The notes under the pieces are model-generated. The model was not told the DNA's origin. It made no database searches and saw nothing but the letters and a program-made list of their open reading frames with translations. A stretch of DNA of 6,607 nucleotides. Source: Clostridia bacterium (GTDB lineage Bacteria > Bacillota > Clostridia > UMGS1810). The stretch lies in NCBI GenBank assembly GCA_016293435.1, contig JAEDEG010000133.1, positions 1 through 6,607 on the forward strand, written 5' to 3'. The translations under genes and the position numbers were made by a program. Shown here one piece after another: positions 1 through 4,200 of the stretch (position 1 is its first letter; each line of letters opens with the position of its first letter).

Positions 1-28
1 TTCAGTGGGAGATTGAACTCCCACTGAA
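1..28. repeat. Perfect 11-bp palindrome at window edge
   Basis: TTCAGTGGGAG (1-11) and CTCCCACTGAA (18-28) are perfect complements separated by the 6-base loop ATTGAA. On the + strand the hairpin is followed by A residues rather than T residues, so it is not a rightward intrinsic terminator. For a leftward transcript any T tract would lie beyond the window edge and cannot be judged. It may be one module of the palindromic repeat that continues at 31-84. Function unknown. Confidence 0.6.
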
Positions 29-30
29 AA

Positions 31-84
31 AATTAAATGTCACCCGCCGCCTATGGAGGCGGGGGACATCTTAATTTAGTTATA
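31..84. repeat. Palindromic interspersed repeat, left copy
   Basis: Positions 31-76 form a long imperfect hairpin. AATTAA (31-36), ATGTC (37-41) and CCCGCC (43-48) pair with GGCGGG (58-63), GACAT (65-69) and TTAATT (71-76), leaving an A/G mismatch and one bulged C. An alternative inner stem is CCGCCT (47-52) with AGGCGG (57-62). Read on the minus strand, positions 84-65 are identical over 20 bases to 6532-6551 at the other end of the window, and similarity continues for about 25 more bases. This suggests a dispersed palindromic element placed downstream of genes, comparable in style to REP-type elements. The family is not recognised. Confidence 0.6.
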
Positions 85-90
85 AAAGTG

Positions 91-136
91 ACGGACTGTC
101 TCACATTTTTGGAGACAGTCCGTTTGCTTTTTTGGG
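91..136. terminator. Strong terminator hairpin after the ABC operon
   Basis: ACGGACTGTCTC (91-102) pairs perfectly with GAGACAGTCCGT (112-123) around a 9-base loop. On the + strand the stem is followed by TTGC and six T residues (128-133). On the minus strand it is followed by CACTTTTAT. The stem could therefore end leftward transcription of the permease operon, whose stop codon is 28 bases away at 151, and also rightward transcripts entering from outside the window. The T tract is better in the rightward direction. Confidence 0.75.
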
Positions 137-150
137 GGATCAAGCTCTCA

Positions 151-1836
151 TTATTTGGTGTTCATGTTTTCTTTCAGCCATTTGACCGTGTTTTCATATT
201 TATCTGTAATTCGAACAAAATCATCATACATTCTGCTTTGTCCGTTTACTTTTTTCTTGCTCACATAGCTTATGTTGATGCTGCAATAATAGCTTTTTTC
301 GTTACCCTCTGCGCCTCTCAGCTCCTCGTAGCCAAGTGCAAGGGTGTCGGCTCTGAGCGCATTTACAAAGCCGTCGATATCTTTGATATTTTTGCCCGAA
401 TCGGTTATGTAGATACTCAATATATTAAAGTCGTCGTTAAACACGTTCTCGCTTGCCTTTTTTATATCTTCATATTCATACATTTCGTTCATCAAAGCAA
501 TACATTCTTTATCTTTAATCTCATACTGCCTCGAAAGGGTTTTGCCGTTTGACAGCTTGTATACAATATGTATGTTTGTTGTTGCTTCGTGAAGATTGCT
601 TGCAGAAAATGCGGGAATATCCTCTTTGTCGGCAAAGCCTTTGTGCACCTCGGTAATTTTTTTGATTGCGGCCTTGCTTGCAGTGAAGGGCTCGCTTTCA
701 CCATAATAGTAGTTATATATGGCAGCCTGCTTTATTTCCTCCTCTGCGGGCACTCTTGTTTCATATCCAAAGAATGACGTTGCCGAAAAAAGGGCAATGA
801 GCACTGCAAAGAAGCATGCAAACCCCACATATCCCTTCCATGCATACCACACATTCATGGTCTTTTTCAAAACCATTTCGGACGCTGCATAAGCACTTGC
901 ACTTATTATTGCTATAATTACTGCAAAAATCAGCGGGTGTCTCTCAATTGACATATAAAATATTGCAAATCCAATCATTGAAACAAAGAATGTGACAATA
1001 TATTTGAATATGTGATTAAGGCATTTGTAGCCTGCCACATTGCCCGAATTTTCTACCCTCCTCTTTTTGTACAGCAAATATGCTAAAATGTATAAAGCTA
1101 TTGATGCCGCCACATATTTTATTGTCTCCCACAGCGGGAAAAATCTGACAAAATAGCCGTTTGTCCGGCTCATAACAGCAAATGCAAAATTGTTGTCTGC
1201 TATAAAACCGAAGATGTCATTATTTTGCGCATATCCGTACAAAAAGGCACTTGCCATAGTGCTGAGCGCAGCCACCGTTATAAACAAAAATGAGTGAATG
1301 AGTATGTTTATAACAATCATTGCAAAGCTGTTGCCCGTCAAATTTGCCGAAATTACCGAGCACGAAAACATCATAAACAGCGCCATCGAGTTTATTGCAA
1401 TCCACAAAACGCAATCCGCGGCCGAAAAAAACTCCTGACCGGAGCATACCGATATCAGCATAAGTATCAAACCGTTTGCAATTACCGGGGCGAGCATAAG
1501 TGTGAGCCCCGATGCCAGTGACGATATATAGTTTGCCGTTCTCGAAACGGGAAGACTGTGTATAAATATCGACTGTTTTTTGGAGTGAATAAACCTGAAA
1601 ATCAAAAGTGCCGTCACAGTGGGAACCACAACAGTCAAAAGCAGTGGAAAGGTCAAGTATTGCTCTGTCATAATCAGGTGATTGTCCTGCGTTCCAAATT
1701 GAGAATTTGAGTTCATAATAAAAATCAGGCACGTAGACATAAACAGCAGCACAAAATAAAGCACCGAGCCCCACATATATCTTTTTAGTGTCGATTTGTA
1801 TATACCTTTGTTAAAAAATGATGTTTTTGAAGTCAT
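151..1836 (-). CDS. ABC-2 type permease with large C-terminal extracytoplasmic domain
   Basis: A 561-residue membrane protein, the likely membrane half of the exporter whose ATPase is encoded just upstream. About nine hydrophobic segments are visible at roughly residues 22-41, 62-83, 104-130, 143-164, 170-200, 238-256, 277-296, 301-322 and 335-355. A hydrophilic stretch of about 200 residues follows to the end. An odd number of segments with the N terminus inside would put that tail outside the membrane. The N terminus (MTSKTSFFNKGIYKSTLKR) and overall form resemble clostridial permeases that accompany YtrA-type regulators. The ATG at 1836 has a perfect AGGAGG (1850-1845) at 8 bases, and this SD lies inside the last codons of the ATPase gene, with a 26-base overlap, so translation is probably coupled. 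Substrate unknown; relatives of the Bacillus Ytr system respond to cell-envelope stress. Family confidence is high, the specific role uncertain. Confidence 0.85.
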   Translation of the reverse strand: MTSKTSFFNKGIYKSTLKRYMWGSVLYFVLLFMSTCLIFIMNSNSQFGTQDNHLIMTEQYLTFPLLLTVVVPTVTALLIFRFIHSKKQSIFIHSLPVSRTANYISSLASGLTLMLAPVIANGLILMLISVCSGQEFFSAADCVLWIAINSMALFMMFSCSVISANLTGNSFAMIVINILIHSFLFITVAALSTMASAFLYGYAQNNDIFGFIADNNFAFAVMSRTNGYFVRFFPLWETIKYVAASIALYILAYLLYKKRRVENSGNVAGYKCLNHIFKYIVTFFVSMIGFAIFYMSIERHPLIFAVIIAIISASAYAASEMVLKKTMNVWYAWKGYVGFACFFAVLIALFSATSFFGYETRVPAEEEIKQAAIYNYYYGESEPFTASKAAIKKITEVHKGFADKEDIPAFSASNLHEATTNIHIVYKLSNGKTLSRQYEIKDKECIALMNEMYEYEDIKKASENVFNDDFNILSIYITDSGKNIKDIDGFVNALRADTLALGYEELRGAEGNEKSYYCSINISYVSKKKVNGQSRMYDDFVRITDKYENTVKWLKENMNTK

Positions 1837-2710
1837 AACCCAAGCCTCCTAATTCATAAATGAAAACCTCTTCAAGTGTAAGAGCTATTTTGTCGAGAAG
1901 CAGCGGAGAGGTGCTGCGCAGCTTGTTATACACGGTGTCGCTGTCGCCTTTTATAATAAGGCTGTACACCGAGCCTGTTTTGGATATGGAAAGAAGCCCG
2001 CCGAGGGATTTTAAAAATTGCTCCATGTCCTCCCTGTAGGATACCTGATATTTGCACACTCCGCCTTTTACATCGTCGGTAGGCTTTTCGACAATTATTC
2101 TGCCCTCGTGGATAATGCCCACCCAGTCGCAGATGTCCTCCAGCTCTCTTAAATTGTGAGATGATACAAGCACCGTCAGCTCTCTGTCGGCAACATCTGC
2201 AATAACGAGATTGAGAACCTGCTTTCGCATCACAGGGTCAAGACCGTCGAGAGGCTCATCCAAAATGAGAACCTCGGGCATTGCCGAAAGTGACAGCCAC
2301 AATGCTACCTGCTTTTTTTGCCCCTTAGACATTTTTCGAAGCTGCTTTTTTTCATCTATTGCAAAAATTTCTTTGAGCTTTTCGTATCTTTCGGTGCAAA
2401 AGGAGGGATAAATATCCTTGTAAAACTGCGCCATCTGCTTTACTGTGTATGTACTGAAATAGAACCAATCATCCGAAATATTCAGTATTTTCTGCTTTGT
2501 TTTTTCGTTTTCATAAACCTCCTCGCCACCAACGGTAATACTGCCGCTTTCGGGCTTCAAAACACCGTTTATGTGATTTATAACCGTTGTCTTGCCTGCG
2601 CCGTTGGGACCGATGAGCCCATATATTGTGCCCTTTCGCACATGAAGATTTATAGATTTCAATACTTCAAAGTCATCAAAATGCTTTGTGACATGTGAAA
2701 CTTTAATCAT
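1811..2710 (-). CDS. ABC transporter ATP-binding protein (YtrB-like)
   Basis: A 299-residue cytoplasmic nucleotide-binding subunit that would power the permease encoded next. Visible motifs are Walker A GPNGAGKTT (34-42), a signature in the variant form MSKGQ (127-131), Walker B VLILDEP (147-153), D-loop GLDP (156-159) and the switch histidine in SSHN (H185). The Q-loop region reads NISDDW (about 77-82), with acidic residues where glutamine is usual; I make this alignment by eye. About 85 residues after the ATPase core form a C-terminal domain, which is common in ABC-2 exporters. The ATG at 2710 overlaps the stop codon of the regulator gene as ATGA and has GGAGG at 2722-2718 with a 7-base spacer, inside the regulator's coding sequence. 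The gene runs 26 bases into the permease gene. Operon position and sequence support a regulator-ATPase-permease cassette. Confidence 0.93.
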   Translation of the reverse strand: MIKVSHVTKHFDDFEVLKSINLHVRKGTIYGLIGPNGAGKTTVINHINGVLKPESGSITVGGEEVYENEKTKQKILNISDDWFYFSTYTVKQMAQFYKDIYPSFCTERYEKLKEIFAIDEKKQLRKMSKGQKKQVALWLSLSAMPEVLILDEPLDGLDPVMRKQVLNLVIADVADRELTVLVSSHNLRELEDICDWVGIIHEGRIIVEKPTDDVKGGVCKYQVSYREDMEQFLKSLGGLLSISKTGSVYSLIIKGDSDTVYNKLRSTSPLLLDKIALTLEEVFIYELGGLGYDFKNIIF

Positions 2711-3078
2711 ATGAATTCCTCCCTGATATTATTTATAACGCTGTTGATTTTTTCTGCCGTTTCTCCCAAATACATCAGCCCCTTAACTGCAGATGTCAGG
2801 CTTTCATACAGCTCGTCAATTTTTTTGCTGTCTTTTGCGTGGGATACCGGAGCCACAAAATTACCTCTGCCCTTGATGCTGTAAATGTAGCCGTCGTTTT
2901 CGAGCTGCTTGTATGCCTTTTGCACTGTGTTTGGGTTGACCGTAAGGCTCACAGACAGCTCGCGCACCGAGGGAAGCTGCTCGTTTTCTGTGAAAATTTT
3001 GTTTACAATGAGCGATTTTATTTGGTCTTGTATTTGCTCATGTATGCTGCGGTTGTCTTTGTAATCAATCGAAATCAC
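2707..3078 (-). CDS. GntR-family transcriptional regulator, YtrA subfamily
   Basis: A 123-residue regulator with an N-terminal winged helix-turn-helix at roughly residues 10-75. The typical GntR pattern is visible: LPSVRELS (35-42), NPNTVQKAY (48-56), a leucine and glutamate before GYIYS, and the wing KGRGNFV (69-75). The remaining 48 residues are helical-looking and too short for a ligand-binding FadR or HutC domain, which matches the YtrA type that dimerises through a short tail. The start is GTG at 3078, preceded by AAGGTGG at a 7-base spacing; no better in-frame start is seen. It is the first gene of the operon, and a 25-bp inverted repeat sits between its -10 box and its start, so autorepression of the transporter operon is the likely role. 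The inducer is unknown. It ends in an ATGA overlap with the ATPase gene. Confidence 0.92.
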   Translation of the reverse strand: MISIDYKDNRSIHEQIQDQIKSLIVNKIFTENEQLPSVRELSVSLTVNPNTVQKAYKQLENDGYIYSIKGRGNFVAPVSHAKDSKKIDELYESLTSAVKGLMYLGETAEKINSVINNIREEFI

Positions 3079-3093
3079 ATCTTCACCACCTTT

Positions 3094-3118
3094 ACTGTAT
3101 TACTTGTATTAATACAGT
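3094..3118. promoter_or_regulatory. Probable YtrA-type operator
   Basis: ACTGTATTA (3094-3102) and TAATACAGT (3110-3118) form a perfect 9-bp inverted repeat with a 7-base spacer. A further perfect 12-bp palindrome, TGTATTAATACA (3105-3116), is nested inside, giving three copies of the half-site TGTATTA. The element covers the expected transcription start and lies directly downstream of the -10 box. Binding by the regulator encoded just downstream is inferred from position. Confidence 0.7.
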
Positions 3119-3119
3119 T

Positions 3120-3148
3120 AGTATACACTGAAATTTTGTATTTGTCAA
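3120..3148 (-). promoter_or_regulatory. Promoter of the regulator-ABC operon
   Basis: On the minus strand, TTGACA (3148-3143), a 17-base spacer and TATACT (3125-3120) form a near-consensus sigma-A promoter. The region upstream (3149-3170) is almost pure A/T, like an UP element. Transcription should start near 3113, inside the inverted-repeat operator. Confidence 0.85.
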
Positions 3149-3260
3149 TATTTTTTTTAAAATTTTTGATTTTAATTTGGAATGTTAAGAGAACTGTTGC
3201 TTTTAGCTTGCTGAGACGGCATTGAATGAATATTTTTATTTGCAAACATGCAAACGATAA

Positions 3261-3290
3261 TTGACAAATAATAAAAGCTTGTGATAAAAT
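3261..3290 (+). promoter_or_regulatory. Promoter in repeat copy A
   Basis: Consensus TTGACA (3261-3266) is followed after 18 bases by TAAAAT (3285-3290), preceded by TG in the extended -10 position. Expected start near 3297. Both boxes are unchanged in copy B. Confidence 0.7.
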
Positions 3291-3296
3291 AAAAAC

Positions 3297-3377
3297 CGAC
3301 AAATATGACGGTGCACCCTAATGTGATTTTTGCAAATAAGCTTTTGGCTTCAAAACCTCGCCTTGAGGGATTTTTTT
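3297..3377 (+). ncRNA. Putative small RNA, copy A
   Basis: An RNA of about 80 bases is predicted from the promoter at 3261-3290 to the T tract at 3371-3377. Visible pairing includes the self-complementary GGTGCACC (3310-3317), which is altered in copy B, a small AAGC/GCTT hairpin (3338-3350) and the terminator stem. I do not recognise it as a known riboswitch or small RNA class. Transcription is inferred from signals only; the 5' end is approximate. Confidence 0.5.
3348..3377 (+). terminator. Intrinsic terminator of repeat copy A
   Basis: CTTCAA (3348-3353) can pair with TTGAGG (3363-3368), including one wobble pair, or alternatively CCTC (3356-3359) with GAGG (3365-3368). Seven T residues follow at 3371-3377. 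The stem is short, so termination may be partial. Confidence 0.55.
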
Positions 3378-3398
3378 GTTATATAAATAATGAAGTGT

Positions 3399-3452
3399 AA
3401 ATCCATACTGCTGTGTGTAAAACAGATGCAGTATGGATTTTATTGATTTTTT
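3399..3452 (+). terminator. Strong rightward terminator before the toxin locus
   Basis: AAATCCATACTGC (3399-3411) pairs perfectly over 13 bp with GCAGTATGGATTT (3428-3440). The stem can extend by TGT/ACA inside the loop, and a T-rich tail (TATTGATTTTTT) follows. It lies immediately after repeat copy A and would insulate the toxin promoter at 3463 from upstream transcription. Confidence 0.75.
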
Positions 3453-3462
3453 GATAAAATAC

Positions 3463-3491
3463 TTGAATTATGCACATAGATAGGGTATAAT
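3463..3491 (+). promoter_or_regulatory. Toxin mRNA promoter
   Basis: TTGAAT (3463-3468), 17 bases, then a perfect TATAAT (3486-3491). Expected start near 3498, placing a small stem-loop, TCGGA-TTAT-TCCGA (3500-3513), at the extreme 5' end of the transcript. Confidence 0.75.
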
Positions 3492-3497
3492 AAATTT

Positions 3498-3585
3498 TGT
3501 CGGATTATTCCGATTTAAGGCAAGATTTCTTAACGGTGTTTTTCACCGGCGGTTGTGCCACTCTCTTGATAAGGGGGTGGTTGCT
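3498..3585 (+). promoter_or_regulatory. Structured toxin leader with sequestered SD
   Basis: Three stem-loops can be drawn in this 88-base leader: TCGGA/TCCGA (3500-3513), CGGTG/CACCG with a TTTTT loop (3534-3548), and a ten-pair stem from 3558-3567 to 3571-3580 with loop GAT. The right arm of the last stem, AAGGGGGTGG, is the SD for the ATG at 3586. Folding would therefore hide the ribosome site, as seen in type I toxin mRNAs. GGCGGTT at 3548-3554 recurs at 3683-3689, where the antisense RNA carries its complement. Confidence 0.65.
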
Positions 3586-3660
3586 ATGATTAAATACATA
3601 TTAAAAATAATATTTTTGATTATTATTTTTTTGATAGCATTTACTATAAACGTAAAATAA
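3586..3660 (+). CDS. Small hydrophobic peptide, putative type I toxin
   Basis: A 24-residue peptide that starts MIKYILK, continues with an almost unbroken run of I, L and F, and ends NVK. It has the shape of a single membrane-spanning helix with lysines at both ends. Small hydrophobic toxins of Firmicutes type I systems (Fst, TxpA/BsrG and holin-like types) act at the membrane; a similar action here is inference. The ATG is preceded by AAGGGGGTGG with a 5-base spacer, an SD too strong to be accidental but lying in a ten-pair stem. The stop codon is part of the downstream terminator stem. A convergent antisense promoter lies at 3772-3744. The peptide does not match the Fst sequence as I know it, so the family is unassigned. 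A chance short frame is possible but unlikely given the surrounding signals. Confidence 0.72.
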   Translation: MIKYILKIIFLIIIFLIAFTINVK

Positions 3661-3737
3661 CCGCCCTACTCGCTAAAGTTTTGGCGGTTATTTAACTGCT
3701 CATTCAGGCGCAACCGTTTGAGGTCTTGCCTTTATAT
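3650..3737 (-). ncRNA. Putative antisense RNA antitoxin
   Basis: From a perfect-consensus minus-strand promoter, a transcript of about 85-90 bases would run leftward from near 3737 through the shared hairpin and end in the TTATTTTACGTTT tract just past it (about 3650). It would be complementary to the 3' end of the toxin mRNA and carries AACCGCC, complementary to GGCGGTT at 3548-3554 in the toxin leader. This layout of converging RNAs with a common terminator is that of Fst-like type I systems. No expression evidence is available; both ends are estimates. Confidence 0.62.
3655..3693. terminator. Bidirectional terminator shared by toxin and antisense RNA
   Basis: AAATAACCGCC (3655-3665) and GGCGGTTATTT (3683-3693) form a perfect 11-bp stem. 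Inside the loop ACT (3668-3670) can pair with AGT (3677-3679). The stem has A/T-rich flanks on both sides, so it can work in both directions. The toxin stop codon TAA (3658-3660) is inside the left arm. Confidence 0.75.
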
Positions 3738-3743
3738 ATTTAT

Positions 3744-3772
3744 ATTATACAACTAAAAGTAATAATTGTCAA
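3744..3772 (-). promoter_or_regulatory. Antisense RNA promoter (perfect consensus)
   Basis: On the minus strand, TTGACA (3772-3767), exactly 17 bases, and TATAAT (3749-3744): both boxes and the spacing are ideal for sigma-A. It fires toward the toxin gene and appears stronger than the toxin promoter, as expected for an antitoxin RNA made in excess. Confidence 0.82.
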
Positions 3773-3841
3773 CCGAAAAAATTATTTTATTTAACAGTAA
3801 TATTATAAGCCAAGCAACTCTTTTTTCTTAATTTCAAATTC

Positions 3842-3985
3842 CCGATATTAGGGGAAATTAATGAAATGATCATACAAAAGGCTGAAACTGAGGAAATATC
3901 TGATGAGGAAGATAATACTACACCACCATCTAACAGCGGAACGATGATAGTTGATGCAACATGTGCGCCTTCACAAATTAATTTT
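3842..3985 (+). pseudogene. Transposase relic (IS1182/IS5-like DDE type)
   Basis: An open stretch reads PILGEINEMIIQKAETEE, then an acidic run DEEDNTTPPSNSG, then TMIVDATCAPSQINF. The pattern of an acidic/proline linker followed by VDATCAPS is that of IS1182/IS5-like DDE transposases; the aspartate of VDAT would be the first catalytic residue. Only about 48 codons remain of a protein normally several hundred residues long. The similarity ends at 3981-3985, exactly where repeat copy B begins, and the frame then hits a stop at 4007. Upstream the frame is open to 3809 but the likeness fades. It is a fragment without function. The family assignment is from memory of the motif, not from a search. 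Confidence 0.7.
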
Positions 3986-4009
3986 TATTTGCGAACATGC
4001 AAACGATAA

Positions 4010-4039
4010 TTGACAAATAATAAAAGCTTGTGATAAAAT
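4010..4039 (+). promoter_or_regulatory. Promoter in repeat copy B
   Basis: TTGACA (4010-4015), 18 bases, TAAAAT (4034-4039) with a TG extended -10, as in copy A. It is the only convincing promoter I see before the amidohydrolase-radical SAM operon. A weaker candidate within the copy is TTGAGG (4112-4117) with AATAAT (4135-4140). Confidence 0.7.
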
Positions 4040-4045
4040 AATAGC

Positions 4046-4126
4046 CGACAAATATGACGATGCACCCTAATGTGATTTTTGCAAAGAAGCTTTTGGCTTC
4101 AAAACCTCGCCTTGAGGGATTTTTTT
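4046..4126 (+). ncRNA. Putative small RNA or attenuated leader, copy B
   Basis: The predicted RNA of about 80 bases parallels copy A. Because a gene in the same direction starts 75 bases after the terminator, this copy may act as a leader whose terminator sets expression of the downstream operon. No known riboswitch class is recognised, and no clear anti-terminator pairing was found by eye. Confidence 0.45.
4097..4126 (+). terminator. Intrinsic terminator of repeat copy B
   Basis: Identical to the copy A terminator: short stem CTTCAA/TTGAGG (4097-4102 with 4112-4117) or CCTC/GAGG, then seven T residues (4120-4126). Read-through would reach the amidohydrolase gene. Confidence 0.55.
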
Positions 4127-4200
4127 GTTATATAAATAATGAAGTGCTTTTGTTTACAGAGCATTATGAAAATAAATTGTAATTTATTGGAGTGACTAAA

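Larger units (their letters stand above)
3232..3397 (+). repeat. 166-bp direct repeat, copy A
   Basis: This stretch matches 3981-4146 base for base at a fixed offset of 749, with five substitutions and no gaps. Similarity stops abruptly on both sides. It holds a palindrome (TTTGCA-AACA-TGCAAA, 3239-3254), a promoter (3261-3290) and a terminator (3348-3377). This order suggests a complete transcription unit for a short RNA. An open frame of 31 codons (3305-3400) spans the unit but has no SD. Terminal inverted repeats of a MITE type are not seen. Confidence 0.85.
3517..3732. repeat. Inverted repeat bracketing the toxin locus
   Basis: AAGGCAAGA...ACGGT (3517-3537) matches, with a few differences and one gap, the reverse complement of 3713-3732. 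A second inverted match follows inside it: GGTTGTGCC (3551-3559) against GGCGCAACC on the right (about 3707-3715), with one mismatch. Because the two promoters converge, the sense and antisense RNAs would begin with nearly the same 5' sequence. Confidence 0.6.
3981..4146 (+). repeat. 166-bp direct repeat, copy B
   Basis: The second copy of the unit at 3232-3397, with five substitutions. One breaks the upstream palindrome (TTTGCG-AACA-TGCAAA), two lie just after the -10 box, and one changes GGTGCACC to GATGCACC. Its left edge truncates the transposase relic, and its right edge lies 54 bases before the amidohydrolase start. The open frame seen in copy A continues here for 42 codons (4054-4182), without an SD. 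Confidence 0.85.

Noticed and set aside
37..552. 171-codon plus-strand frame over the permease 3' end
   Set aside because: It is antisense to the permease, starts inside a palindromic repeat and runs through the terminator hairpin; no SD is seen.
1220..1774. 184-codon minus-strand open frame inside the permease gene
   Set aside because: It overlaps a membrane protein with clear segments, a perfect SD and operon coupling; the shadow frame has no recognisable motif or SD of its own.
3075..3302. 75-codon minus-strand frame ahead of the regulator gene
   Set aside because: It crosses the regulator operon's promoter and operator and has no SD or family likeness.
3297..3377. A known riboswitch in the 166-bp repeat
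   Set aside because: I compared it by eye with preQ1, cyclic-di-GMP, guanidine and fluoride consensus motifs; only trivial matches such as CACCCT appear and the core pairings are absent.
3232..3397. MITE with terminal inverted repeats
   Set aside because: The ends of the 166-bp unit are not inverted copies of each other and no target-site duplication is evident.
3232..4146. CRISPR array
   Set aside because: There are only two copies, of 166 bp each, 749 bp apart, containing promoters and terminators; no short regularly spaced repeats exist in the window.
4192..4200. GTG 4192 as the amidohydrolase start
   Set aside because: The only SD (GGAG, 4189-4192) overlaps this codon, whereas it is ideally spaced for ATG 4201.
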